Shown: positions 55,853 to 64,000 of the stretch, piece by piece | How the letters are laid out: the number at the start of each line of letters is the position of its first letter | Numbering within the stretch: position 1 is the first letter of the stretch | Assembly (NCBI RefSeq): GCF_001298445.1 | Contig: NZ_CP012036.1 | Coordinates: 729,267 to 793,266 of the forward strand | Length of the DNA: 64,000 bases | Direction: 5' to 3' | DNA from: Nostoc piscinale CENA21 | Lineage (GTDB): Bacteria > Cyanobacteriota > Cyanobacteriia > Cyanobacteriales > Nostocaceae | Made by a program: the position numbers and the translations under genes | The notes under the pieces: generated by a model | Databases searched by the model: none | What the model saw: the letters and a program-made list of their open reading frames with translations, nothing else | What the model was told of the DNA's origin: nothing

Positions 55853-57958
55853 ATGCAGCCTGAACCCAAAGTCAACATCCTTTTGGTAGATGACAAATTA
55901 GAAAATTTGTTGGCACTAGAAGCAATTTTAGAAAGACTGGGAGAAAATTTAGTTAAAGCAACCTCTGGTTCTGAGGCTTTGCGGTGTCTGCTGCATCAAG
56001 ATTTTGCAGTCATTTTGCTGGATGTACAAATGCCAGGAATGGATGGCTTTGAAACTGCTAATTTAATTCGTAGTCGAGAAAGGTCGCGTCAAACTCCAAT
56101 TATTTTTCTCACCGCCTTTAGTACTAGTGACCAAATGCTATTTAAAGGCTATGCACTAGGGGCGGTTGATTATTTGCTTAAGCCTATAGATACGAACATA
56201 TTAATATCGAAAGTTACAGTATTTGTTGAGCTATTTAAAAAGACGCAAGCCATTAAGGAACATGCAACTCAACTAGCAGCTGTAAATGCAGAATTACGGC
56301 AAAGTGAAGAACGTTTTCGTTCTTTAAGTACTTGTTCGCCGGTGGGGATTTTTGAAATAGATACGGCAGGAAAATGTAAGTATACTAATCCTCACTATCA
56401 GGCCATTTGTGGTTTAAATGCAGCCGAAAGTTTAGAAAAACAATGGCTGGAATTTGTCCATCCAGATGATAAGGAAAGAGCGATCGCTACCTGGTCAAAA
56501 TACTTGGACAATGGTTTTCAAAACTACTCAGAGGATTTTCAATTTCTCACGGCTAATCATAGTCGGCGTTGGGTACAGGTACGCTCATCCCGGATGGTTT
56601 CGGCTCAAGGAAAATTACTTGGCTATGTTGGCACGTTAGAAGACATCACAGAACGTAAGCAAGCTGAAGAAGTCCGCGCTCAAATCATTCGAGAACAAAC
56701 AGCCAGACAAGAAGCAGAAGCCGCCAACCAAATGAAGGATGAGTTTTTGGCTGTGCTTTCTCACGAACTCCGCACGCCTTTAACTTCTATGCTGGGCTGG
56801 TCAAAAATATTACGTTCTAAAAAACTGGATGACAAAGCAACTGCGAAAGCTTTAGAAGCCATTGAACGTAATGCTACATCTCAAGTGCAATTAATTGAAG
56901 ATATTTTAGATGTATCGCGGATTATTCGTGGTCAACTAAAACTGAATTTATGTGTAGTTAACTTAGTAGCTGTCATCGAAGCCGCCCTAGAAGCAGTACG
57001 TCCCTTAGCTGAGGCTAAACATATTCAAATTAGCACAATTCTTGATTCTGCCATTGGTTCAGTTTGTGGTGATCCAGTACGTTTACAACAAATCGTCTGG
57101 AATCTTTTGAGTAATGCCATTAAGTTTACACCACAACATGGTAAAGTCACTGTCAATTTAGAACTCATCCAAAAAACTGATCCAGAGCCTAGAGAGCTAA
57201 TCCCATCAGGAGAAATTGTACTTTCTTCTGGTGTATCTCCCATTAAGTTTGTGAGTTCATCTTATGCTCAAATTCAGGTAATTGATACAGGAATTGGCAT
57301 TGAATCAGACTTTCTCCCCAAAGTATTTGAAAGGTTCCGCCAAGCAGACAGCACCACCACGCGATCGCACAATGGTTTAGGATTAGGACTAGCGATCGTC
57401 CGTCACTTGGTAGAACTACACAACGGCATCATTATTGCAGACAGCCCAGGTAAAGGACAGGGTGCAACTTTTACTTTAAGACTCCCCTTAATGCCAAGTC
57501 CAAGTCTTGATGGTAAAGCTGATAACTCGATTTCTTGTACAGCCGGGAATACACCCTTGGTAGGCTTGAAAGTGTTGGTTGTTGGTGATGAAACTGACAG
57601 CCGCAACTTTTTGGCCTTTATGTTTGAAGAGTATGGCGCAAATGTTACAGCAGTGGCATCAATTGAGACTGCACTGGTAATTATTGAAGAAACACAACCA
57701 GATATCTTGATTAGTGACCTCAGTATGTCAGCACCAGACAGTTATAATTTAATCCAACAAGTCCGGGATTTAGCACCAGAAAACGGTGGCGATATTCCAG
57801 CGATCGCTTTAACCGCATTTTCTCATGAAGAAGACCGTTTAAAAATTCTCGCCGCCGGCTTTCAGCATTACTTAACTAAACCTGTTGATCCTGAAAATTT
57901 AATTAATGTAGTTACTAGTGTTATGAACAAGAAGTCAGAAGTCAGGAGTCAGAAGTAA
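55853..57958 (+). CDS. Hybrid sensor histidine kinase (REC-PAS-HisKA-ATPase-REC)
   Basis: 701 residues, no TM, cytosolic. REC1 about 8-125 (NILLVDDKLENLLALEAILE, Asp in VILLDVQMPGMDGFE); PAS about 150-275; HisKA with LAVLSHELRTPLTSMLGW; ATPase with WNLLSNAIKFTPQHGKV, GIGIESDFLPKVFERFRQAD, GLGLGLAIVRHLVELHNG; REC2 from about 568 with Asp in ILISDLSM. The C-terminal residues NKKSEVRSQK are encoded by AAGTCAGAAGTC-type repeats. It is a signalling node with receiver input; the partner is unknown. Confidence 0.92.
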   Translation: MQPEPKVNILLVDDKLENLLALEAILERLGENLVKATSGSEALRCLLHQDFAVILLDVQMPGMDGFETANLIRSRERSRQTPIIFLTAFSTSDQMLFKGYALGAVDYLLKPIDTNILISKVTVFVELFKKTQAIKEHATQLAAVNAELRQSEERFRSLSTCSPVGIFEIDTAGKCKYTNPHYQAICGLNAAESLEKQWLEFVHPDDKERAIATWSKYLDNGFQNYSEDFQFLTANHSRRWVQVRSSRMVSAQGKLLGYVGTLEDITERKQAEEVRAQIIREQTARQEAEAANQMKDEFLAVLSHELRTPLTSMLGWSKILRSKKLDDKATAKALEAIERNATSQVQLIEDILDVSRIIRGQLKLNLCVVNLVAVIEAALEAVRPLAEAKHIQISTILDSAIGSVCGDPVRLQQIVWNLLSNAIKFTPQHGKVTVNLELIQKTDPEPRELIPSGEIVLSSGVSPIKFVSSSYAQIQVIDTGIGIESDFLPKVFERFRQADSTTTRSHNGLGLGLAIVRHLVELHNGIIIADSPGKGQGATFTLRLPLMPSPSLDGKADNSISCTAGNTPLVGLKVLVVGDETDSRNFLAFMFEEYGANVTAVASIETALVIIEETQPDILISDLSMSAPDSYNLIQQVRDLAPENGGDIPAIALTAFSHEEDRLKILAAGFQHYLTKPVDPENLINVVTSVMNKKSEVRSQK

Positions 57959-58033
57959 GATTATAAAAGTTATGGCGATGTTGGTTTCAGATGATAACAA
58001 ACCCAGCACGCCTGTATCGAGAAAAACAATCAT
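57935..58033 (-). pseudogene. Truncated PIN-domain (VapC-like) toxin
   Basis: The ATG overlaps the antitoxin stop by 4 bp (ATGA), the usual coupling of VapBC pairs. The sequence starts MIVFLDTGVLGLLSSE, with the first catalytic Asp of the PIN fold, but after about 20 residues it becomes unrelated and stops inside the repeat at the 3' end of the kinase gene. About 110 residues of toxin are missing. It cannot be an active nuclease. Confidence 0.7.
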
Positions 58034-58272
58034 TCCTGAGAATAAATTTTATGTCCTGACAGTCTTTCATTATCAACTATTTGTTTGAAGGATTCAAAAT
58101 ATATTTCTCTTTGGATTGATTCACCCTCTGATACTTCTTCTGCTATCCATTTCTGCAAGAGTTTTATTGCAGCTTGATTTAGCCGTAATTGTTCTTCTGG
58201 CGTTTTTCCTAAATGTGGCAACAATGACGTTAGATTATTTTTACCTGTTACCGTCATATTAGATTCTTCCAA
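58030..58272 (-). CDS. Putative antitoxin of a broken VapBC-like pair
   Basis: 80 residues, hydrophilic, helical (EEQLRLNQAAIKLLQKWIAE). No DNA-binding fold is recognised; a second start (MTVTGKN) is possible five codons in. The call rests on the 4-bp overlap with a PIN-toxin remnant. It may be retained as an orphan antitoxin or be decaying. Confidence 0.55.
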   Translation of the reverse strand: MEESNMTVTGKNNLTSLLPHLGKTPEEQLRLNQAAIKLLQKWIAEEVSEGESIQREIYFESFKQIVDNERLSGHKIYSQE

Positions 58273-58350
58273 TACATTTGTAATTCAATTTTAAATTAGC
58301 TATGCCGCCGAGATGGCACAAACCTGCATCTATCGGCGGTTAATTTTCAT

Positions 58351-58956
58351 TTATACAGCCAACTTACCCCAACCGACATAAGGCAACTTCGCAGCTGTAG
58401 AGCGAATTTTATCAGCGTTGGCAACTAACTGACCGCAAGCATCCCAACTACCAGAAACGAACATATTTCTAGAACCTTCACCAATGAAAACTGGGGCTGT
58501 GAAGTCACCAATCTGCACTTGTAAGGTTTCTAAATTTACCGTTACTGTGGCTTGGGGATTTGCTGTGACTAGTTCTTGTAATTGTTTGACTGTTGCCCCA
58601 TCTGCTGTTACACAAGGCACACCAATCGCCACACAATTACCGAAAAAGATTTCGGCAAAACTTTCACCAATTAAAGCTTTAATACCCCATTTAGCGATCG
58701 CTTGTGGTGCATGTTCTCGTGATGAACCACAGCCAAAGTTACGATTCACAATCAACACATTTGCGCCTTGATATTGGGTCTGGTCAAAAGGATGTTCACC
58801 CTTTAAAGCTGTGCGGTCATCAATAAACGCATTTTCGCCCAAACCATCAAAAGTAATCGCTTTTAAAAAACGGGCAGGAATAATCCGGTCTGTATCAATG
58901 TCATCACCAACTAAAGGTACAGCCCGCCCAGATACTTGTTTAATTTCACTTCCCAT
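58351..58956 (-). CDS. leuD: 3-isopropylmalate dehydratase small subunit
   Basis: 201 residues. Conserved DIDTDRIIPARFL and NFGCGSSREHAPQA, the swivelling-domain motifs of aconitase-like enzymes. With LeuC it isomerises 2- to 3-isopropylmalate in leucine synthesis. It lies 81 bp downstream of leuC; the spacer includes CTTTGCGC repeat units. Confidence 0.95.
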   Translation of the reverse strand: MGSEIKQVSGRAVPLVGDDIDTDRIIPARFLKAITFDGLGENAFIDDRTALKGEHPFDQTQYQGANVLIVNRNFGCGSSREHAPQAIAKWGIKALIGESFAEIFFGNCVAIGVPCVTADGATVKQLQELVTANPQATVTVNLETLQVQIGDFTAPVFIGEGSRNMFVSGSWDACGQLVANADKIRSTAAKLPYVGWGKLAV

Positions 58957-59037
58957 AATTTTCTTTGCGCCTTTGCGCCTTTGCGTGAGATAAAAAAAGA
59001 TTGGTTTGTAAACGCAGAGTATCGCTGAGTTCGCTAT

Positions 59038-60441
59038 CTAAAGCAAATCCCGCACGTCAGCAACTTCGCCCTTAATAGCCGCAGTCGCCACCATCGCCGG
59101 ACTCATGAGTAATGTGCGACCAGAGGCGGAACCTTGTCTACCTTTAAAGTTGCGATTAGAAGAAGAAGCACTGATTTGTCTACCTTGGAGTTTGTCAGGA
59201 TTCATCGCCAAACACATCGAACATCCTGGTTCGCGCCATTCAAAACCTGCGGCGGCAAAGATTTTGTCTAATCCTTCGGCTTCGGCGGCTTGTTTCACTC
59301 GTTCGGAACCGGGGACAACAAAGGCTTTGATTCCTTCAGCCACGCGGCGACCTTGGGCAATTTTGGCGGCTTCTCGCAAATCGCTAATTCTACCGTTAGT
59401 GCAGCTACCAATAAAGCAGACATCGATTTTTGTGCCTTTGATTGGTTGACCGGGTAATAAATCCATGTAGCGATAAGCTTCTTCGGCAACAAAACGGTCT
59501 TCTTCTGCCAGTTCTTCGGGTTTGGGGATGAATTGATTAATGCCGATTCCTTGACCAGGGGTAATTCCCCAAGTAACTGTGGGTGAAATCTCAGCTGCAT
59601 CGAAGACAACGACATCATCGTATTCGGCATCAGCATCACTCTTGATCGATTCCCACCAAGTTACTGCTTGTTCCCAGTCTGCACCTTTGGGGGCAAAGTC
59701 TCTATCTTGGAGATAATCGTAGGTAACTTGATCGGGATTGACATAACCGCATCTCGCCCCACCTTCGATCGCCATGTTACAAACGGTCATCCGTTCTTCC
59801 ATGTTCATCGCCTCAAAGGTTGTCCCGGCAAATTCATAGGCGTAACCGACACCACCTTTCACGCCCAAGGTGCGGATAATATGCAGAATTACATCTTTGG
59901 CGTAAACACCAGGGTTGAGAGTGCCGTTTACTTCTATTTTGCGGACTTTGAGTTTAGCGAGGGCTAGGGTTTGGGAGGCGAGAACATCGCGGACTTGACT
60001 TGTCCCAATCCCAAAAGCGATCGCACCGAACGCACCATGACTTGATGTGTGGCTATCTCCACAAGCGATCGTCATTCCTGGCTGGGTTAATCCTAATTCT
60101 GGGGCAATCACATGGACTATACCTTGATTGCCAGAACCAATATTATAAAAAGTTAAGTTATTTTCTTGACAGTTCTGTTCCAGGGCTTGAATCATTGCTT
60201 CTGCCACACTGTCGGCAAAAGGACGTACCTGATTATCTGTAGGTACAATGTGATCTACTGTCGCTACAGTCCGTTGGGGAAACAGTACCTCCAGACCTCG
60301 TTCGCGCAACATCGCAAAGGCTTGGGGACTAGTGACTTCATGAATTAGATGCAGGCCGATAAATAGTTGTGTCAGCCCTGAAGGAAGTGTATCAACGGTG
60401 TGTAAGTCCCAAACTTTATCAAACAGGGTGCCTTTGCTCAT
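59038..60441 (-). CDS. leuC: 3-isopropylmalate dehydratase large subunit
   Basis: 467 residues. Cluster-binding Cys residues are in CFIGSCTNGRISDL and in EPGCSMCLAMNPD; CGDSHTSSHGAFG and HVIAPELGLTQPGM are typical. It carries a 4Fe-4S cluster and joins LeuD to form the active isomerase of leucine synthesis. Upstream gene of the leuCD pair. Confidence 0.96.
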   Translation of the reverse strand: MSKGTLFDKVWDLHTVDTLPSGLTQLFIGLHLIHEVTSPQAFAMLRERGLEVLFPQRTVATVDHIVPTDNQVRPFADSVAEAMIQALEQNCQENNLTFYNIGSGNQGIVHVIAPELGLTQPGMTIACGDSHTSSHGAFGAIAFGIGTSQVRDVLASQTLALAKLKVRKIEVNGTLNPGVYAKDVILHIIRTLGVKGGVGYAYEFAGTTFEAMNMEERMTVCNMAIEGGARCGYVNPDQVTYDYLQDRDFAPKGADWEQAVTWWESIKSDADAEYDDVVVFDAAEISPTVTWGITPGQGIGINQFIPKPEELAEEDRFVAEEAYRYMDLLPGQPIKGTKIDVCFIGSCTNGRISDLREAAKIAQGRRVAEGIKAFVVPGSERVKQAAEAEGLDKIFAAAGFEWREPGCSMCLAMNPDKLQGRQISASSSNRNFKGRQGSASGRTLLMSPAMVATAAIKGEVADVRDLL

Positions 60442-60659
60442 AGGTCAATCGTTATGTAACGAGTCGGAATTTTTATCGTATCAAAAAAGCGTCGGACAAT
60501 TTTAGATTTTGGATTTTGGGTTAATCCATAGATAATTTTAAAGGCTTGAGAAATTTTAATTGCAGATTTTCGATTAATTTCATCGCTAAATCTGGGATTT
60601 CTACCATTAAGGAATGAATGCCAAGACTTTGTGATTTCTCTTGCCTTGATCTCTTGTTT

Positions 60660-61115
60660 TTAAGCTGAAGTTTGTGTGTTCACAAATGATAGACAAGAAT
60701 TGGATTGGAATTGGAGAAATTGATGCAAAATCTTTTTCAGGGAATTTTGCTTCACCATTTGAATGGCAAGGTTAACATCTAACCATTCTCGCTGTCTTTG
60801 CCCAGCTTCGGGATAATCTTCACTCAACATTTCAACTAACAGTAAATACATCTGCACCCGGTAGATTTTGCCGCGTTTGCGATATCTATAACTACCTACG
60901 GCGTTGACATCTACTTGTCCAATGATCCCGGCTTCTTCCCAAGCTTCTTTGGCGGCGGAAGCAGGCGGACTCATCCCTTTGGCAATTCCGCCCTTGGGAA
61001 TTACCCAACTATTGCGATCGCGGGTTGTAATCAGTAAGATTTCGATGTTGCCGTTCTGCACCCTATAAGGAATGACCCCCGACTGCTTGAAGATTTTGCT
61101 GATTTTTTGATTCAT
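60660..61115 (-). CDS. Nudix hydrolase (DIPP-like)
   Basis: 151 residues. The Nudix box reads WVIPKGGIAKGMSPPASAAK then EAWEEAGIIG: the EExG core is kept, but the first Glu is Met and the Arg is Lys, as in a subgroup resembling diphosphoinositol/diadenosine polyphosphate hydrolases. Substrate is unknown. The C-terminal ~45 residues are less conserved. Cytosolic, single gene. Confidence 0.85.
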   Translation of the reverse strand: MNQKISKIFKQSGVIPYRVQNGNIEILLITTRDRNSWVIPKGGIAKGMSPPASAAKEAWEEAGIIGQVDVNAVGSYRYRKRGKIYRVQMYLLLVEMLSEDYPEAGQRQREWLDVNLAIQMVKQNSLKKILHQFLQFQSNSCLSFVNTQTSA

Positions 61116-61318
61116 GAATTTTCTGGATGAGCGTCATCATAAAACAAGGCAAGAGGTGATTTTAGCTAAGTCTCAATTTTATACAGCAATTAGGCATCTA
61201 CTATAAGACAGAAAGCTTTGAGAAGTAAAAAGTAAAAAGTAAAAAATCGATAAATTAAGCCGTTTAAAACCACTATTCTTTCTTTTAACTTTTAAATTTT
61301 AACTTTTGACTTATTACT

Positions 61319-62536
61319 TCATGCTGGCTTATGATCTAAACGAATTGCTGCTTCTAGGGCTGCTTTTTCTTTAGCGCGGCGGGCGTAAGGCTGCAATTGA
61401 GAGCGATCGCAGCCTGTTAAAATACTCAAATCATCTAAACTCACACCTCGCATTAACATTTCTACACACCATGTTTGTTGTGCTTGAGTAATTTCTGGTG
61501 GTTTACCTTGGGGTGTTAACAATCCTTGAGTCCAAACTTCCCAACGTTGCAGCAATTCTGACTCAGAAAGAGGATTACCTAGATTGTCAATAAACATCGC
61601 CGGATGATAATCTTTGCGACTTTTCAGCCATTTAATCAAAGGATTGTTGCTATAGGAACCGTAGTGTTTACCCAAAATCCACTGGTTCACAGGCACTTGG
61701 CGGGGTAAGGTTGGGGTAGTGATTTGCAGTATTAGTCCTTGAGTATCGGAAATTTGGTGCGATCGCTGCAAGCCAATTATCTCAGCAACAGATAAACCAG
61801 CACCAAATAACAGGTATGCTAAAGCATAGTCTTGTATTCCTGACTTCCTAGAATTTTGCAGAATTTTATGCACTAAAATCCCAGGCAAATCATCTACTTC
61901 TTGGATAATTACAGCTTCTTTGGTTAACTGGGGAGCAGTAGACATCGCTCCATGTAAAAACAACTCCACTAAATTTTCTAAAAAATCATCTCGATCTTCC
62001 CATAGTTCATGAAATTCGCTTGTGAATTCAATCACCGCATATCCCAAAATCATGCCATTCAGTAAACTAGCTAATTTTTCTGCCGGTAGATAGGTATTGA
62101 TGTCTCCCTGTTGGATGACAGTGGCTAAATACTGCGCTACATAGCGGTTGGCTTCTGTTAATCCTCTCCCCAAAGCACGGCGATTTTCGGCAGGAAATTG
62201 GTCTGCTTCACCCACCACCGACCGCACAAACTCTGGGACTCGTTCTAATGTATGTAAGCTATCACTTGCATAATCTTTCAGGGCTTGATAAACGTTACCT
62301 GGAGGAGTAGCCCTCTGGACTAAAGATTCTCCTAAATCCTTAAATGCTGCTGATTCTTCTAATACTGCCAACAGTAGCCCGTGTTTATTCCCAAAATGTC
62401 GAAACAAAGTCACTTCATTGACTCCAGCTTTTTCGGCAATTTGGCGGGTGGTAGTATTACTAACTCCTTGTGTAGTAAATAATTCTAGTGCTGCTTGAAT
62501 CAAACGTTGGCGGGCTGAGATTGATTGAGATGCCAT
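61319..62536 (-). CDS. TetR regulator fused to a degenerate tyrosine-recombinase domain
   Basis: 405 residues from the ATG at 62536 (MASQSISARQRLIQAALELF); the first ATG, 27 bp upstream, lies inside a palindrome and is rejected. Residues 1-60 are a TetR helix-turn-helix (TRQIAEKAGVNEVTLFRHFG), 60-200 the TetR ligand domain. From about 220, LVHKILQNSRKSGIQDYALA and LLFGAGLSVAEIIGLQRS resemble the XerC catalytic core, and WCVEMLMRGVSLDDLSILTG, LQPYARRAKEKAALEAA its end. The catalytic Arg of TGLR is Ser, the HxLRH is TQAQQ and LLGH is LTGC, while the Tyr remains. It is probably a non-catalytic DNA-binding or dimerising domain. Confidence 0.75.
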   Translation of the reverse strand: MASQSISARQRLIQAALELFTTQGVSNTTTRQIAEKAGVNEVTLFRHFGNKHGLLLAVLEESAAFKDLGESLVQRATPPGNVYQALKDYASDSLHTLERVPEFVRSVVGEADQFPAENRRALGRGLTEANRYVAQYLATVIQQGDINTYLPAEKLASLLNGMILGYAVIEFTSEFHELWEDRDDFLENLVELFLHGAMSTAPQLTKEAVIIQEVDDLPGILVHKILQNSRKSGIQDYALAYLLFGAGLSVAEIIGLQRSHQISDTQGLILQITTPTLPRQVPVNQWILGKHYGSYSNNPLIKWLKSRKDYHPAMFIDNLGNPLSESELLQRWEVWTQGLLTPQGKPPEITQAQQTWCVEMLMRGVSLDDLSILTGCDRSQLQPYARRAKEKAALEAAIRLDHKPA

Positions 62537-62544
62537 AAGAAATA

Positions 62545-62563
62545 ATGCAAGTGCCACTTGCAT
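62545..62563. promoter_or_regulatory. Candidate TetR operator, site 1
   Basis: The perfect palindrome ATGCAAGTG-C-CACTTGCAT lies directly upstream of the TetR-fusion start. Its core GCAAGTGCCACTTGC matches site 2 at 12 of 15 positions. Binding here would repress the regulator's own gene. Confidence 0.65.
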
Positions 62564-62593
62564 AAAAAACCAATAGTTGTTACGATGCCTAAT

Positions 62594-62608
62594 GTAAGTG
62601 ATACTTGC
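62594..62608. promoter_or_regulatory. Candidate TetR operator, site 2
   Basis: GTAAGTGATACTTGC resembles site 1 (consensus G(C/T)AAGTGNNACTTGC). The centres are 47 bp apart. It sits on the desaturase side and could let the regulator control desaturase expression. Confidence 0.6.
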
Positions 62609-62711
62609 TTAAGTTCACTGTAACGAACTAGTTTACAGAATGGGAAAATTTCTTGGGGAAGTTTACCCAAATCCCAGCAAATCACTTCATGATCCATCAA
62701 CGGAAATGTTT

Positions 62712-63575
62712 ATGACTGCAAAATATCTGGCGGTTGCTTCTGAGACAGGAAATTCGCCTCGCCTGAGATGGGTGAATGTAGCTTTTTTTGCTGCTATTCA
62801 CGCCTTAGCTATGTTGGCTCCTTGGTTTTTTTCTTGGTCGGCGCTAGGATTGCTAGTGTTTCTCCATTGGTTATTCGGGAGTATTGGCATCTGTTTAGGA
62901 TATCATCGACTTTTAAGCCATCGGAGTTTCCAAGTACCCAAGTGGTTAGAATATGCGATCGCCATTATCGGAGCCTTAGCACTCCAAGGTGGGCCGATTT
63001 TTTGGATTGGTGGACACCGCCAGCACCATGCCCATACAGAAGATATTAACTTAGATCCTTACTCTGCCCAACGGGGGTTTTGGTGGAGCCATATACTATG
63101 GATTATGTATCCCCGCCCAGAGTTTTTTGACTATGATACTTATAAAAAATATGCGCCAGATTTAGAAAGACAACCTTTCTACCGTTGGCTAGATCGCTAC
63201 TTCTTATTGTTGCAAATTCCCTTGGGATTATTGTTATATGCTCTAGGCGGCTGGTCTTTTGTCATCTACGGAATGTTTGTGAGAGCAGTATTATTGTGGC
63301 ACTCCACTTGGTTTGTTAATTCTGCATCTCATCTTTGGGGTTATCGTACCTTCGACGCGAATGATGGCGCACGTAACTTGTGGTGGGTATCACTCCTAAC
63401 TTATGGCGAAGGCTGGCACAACAACCATCATACTTTTCCCCACGTTGCCAAATCTGGCTTTCAGTGGTGGGAAATTGACATTACTTGGTGGAGTATTCAA
63501 CTTTTGCGGAGTTTGGGTTTAGCGAAAAAAAGTCATCTTACCGCCACCGCAAATTGCAAATCAAAGATAAATTAA
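62712..63575 (+). CDS. desC: Acyl-lipid/acyl-CoA delta-9 type fatty acid desaturase
   Basis: 287 residues from the ATG at 62712, which has a GGA ribosome site 7 nt before it; longer in-frame starts at 62640 and 62706 lack one. The three His boxes are present: HRLLSHRSF, GGHRQHHAHTE and EGWHNNHHTFPH, the last with the HNNHH form. Four or more membrane helices are seen. It inserts a double bond in membrane lipids, probably at delta-9 of stearate, as in DesC-type enzymes; the regiospecificity is inferred. Divergent from the TetR fusion, which is its likely regulator. Confidence 0.88.
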   Translation: MTAKYLAVASETGNSPRLRWVNVAFFAAIHALAMLAPWFFSWSALGLLVFLHWLFGSIGICLGYHRLLSHRSFQVPKWLEYAIAIIGALALQGGPIFWIGGHRQHHAHTEDINLDPYSAQRGFWWSHILWIMYPRPEFFDYDTYKKYAPDLERQPFYRWLDRYFLLLQIPLGLLLYALGGWSFVIYGMFVRAVLLWHSTWFVNSASHLWGYRTFDANDGARNLWWVSLLTYGEGWHNNHHTFPHVAKSGFQWWEIDITWWSIQLLRSLGLAKKSHLTATANCKSKIN

Positions 63576-63703
63576 CTTTAAAAATTCAGCACCCAGGAGT
63601 CAGAAATCAGAAGTTAGAAATAATTCAACATGATTGCTAAATTGATTGGTGACAGTGTTCTGATTTTGATAAACATTCTGACTCCTAAAGCTTTACACCT
63701 AAA

Positions 63704-64000
63704 TTATGGCAATTTATAGCTGGCAACCCGGACATTTAATTGTCCTTGACTGGGATTTTTGCTAAATATGAATGCACCTTCTTCCTTCTCGCCATCAGAT
63801 AAAAAATCAATTTGTTGCTCTCCTGTTTCTACCACCTGATCAGCGATTTTTAACTCAGCAATAATCTGCACTGATTCCGCAGTTTCACCACCAGTATTAA
63901 CTATTTCAAAGGGAACATAAAATTTACCCTCAATTTCTTTAATTGCCGATTTTTGATTTACTGACAAAATAGGAGGCTGATTTTTTTCATTCAGCCACAT
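63704..64000 (-). CDS. TIGR02588-like protein, N-terminus beyond window edge
   Basis: 98 residues visible, the C-terminal part of a gene reaching past base 64000. Sequence FYVPFEIVNTGGETAESVQI and FLSDGEKEEGAFIF, ending LNVRVASYKLP, resembles the TIGR02588 family of uncharacterised proteins with an N-terminal membrane helix; the ATG at the very edge is probably internal. Ig-like beta fold is likely; function unknown. Confidence 0.65.
   Translation of the reverse strand: MWLNEKNQPPILSVNQKSAIKEIEGKFYVPFEIVNTGGETAESVQIIAELKIADQVVETGEQQIDFLSDGEKEEGAFIFSKNPSQGQLNVRVASYKLP

Overview
The window looks like chromosomal DNA of a filamentous, probably heterocyst-forming cyanobacterium (Nostocales). The evidence is the very frequent HIP1 octamer GCGATCGC, heptanucleotide STRR repeats between and inside genes, a SufR-sufBCDS locus with its operators, an NrtR-controlled NAD operon and a DesC-type acyl-lipid desaturase. 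The genus is inferred, not shown.

Layout. 1-9,000: a secreted POTRA-TPR protein running off the left edge, a secreted metallophosphoesterase, oligopeptidase A, a dienelactone-hydrolase-like protein, a zinc alcohol dehydrogenase and a 47-residue small protein with its own terminator. 9,100-13,750: an NAD operon (pncB, nadD, nrtR, nadE) behind a palindromic candidate NrtR operator. 13,900-25,700: an accessory stretch with a broken SbmA/BacA-type ABC transporter, a compact cluster (esterase with a Cys nucleophile, BtrH/C39-like protein, acyl carrier protein, AMP-forming ligase, GH13 glycosidase), MITE-like repeats, a peptidoglycan-binding protein and an orphan ABC ATPase. 25,700-29,600: small envelope and hypothetical proteins. 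29,665-35,540: sufR and, divergently, sufBCDS for iron-sulfur cluster assembly, with two SufR palindromes between them.

35,700-46,950 is a complete chemosensory operon on the minus strand: CheW, CheR-TPR, two MCPs, a second CheW with a Cys-rich N-terminus, CheA-REC, CheB and a REC protein. Its composition is that of the Pseudomonas Wsp system, but the WspR-like receiver is joined to a histidine kinase instead of a GGDEF domain. 47,000-64,000: an alpha/beta hydrolase, tRNA-Gly(CCC), an RND efflux pair, an HD-domain protein, a peptide-type ABC permease, a hybrid histidine kinase, a truncated PIN toxin with its antitoxin, leuCD, a Nudix hydrolase, and a TetR regulator fused to a degenerate tyrosine-recombinase domain that faces a fatty-acid desaturase across two matching palindromes.

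At least ten frameshifts in six otherwise normal genes lie in short A/T runs, nearly all +1. This points to homopolymer errors in the assembly (or slippage), so those genes are described as reconstructed.
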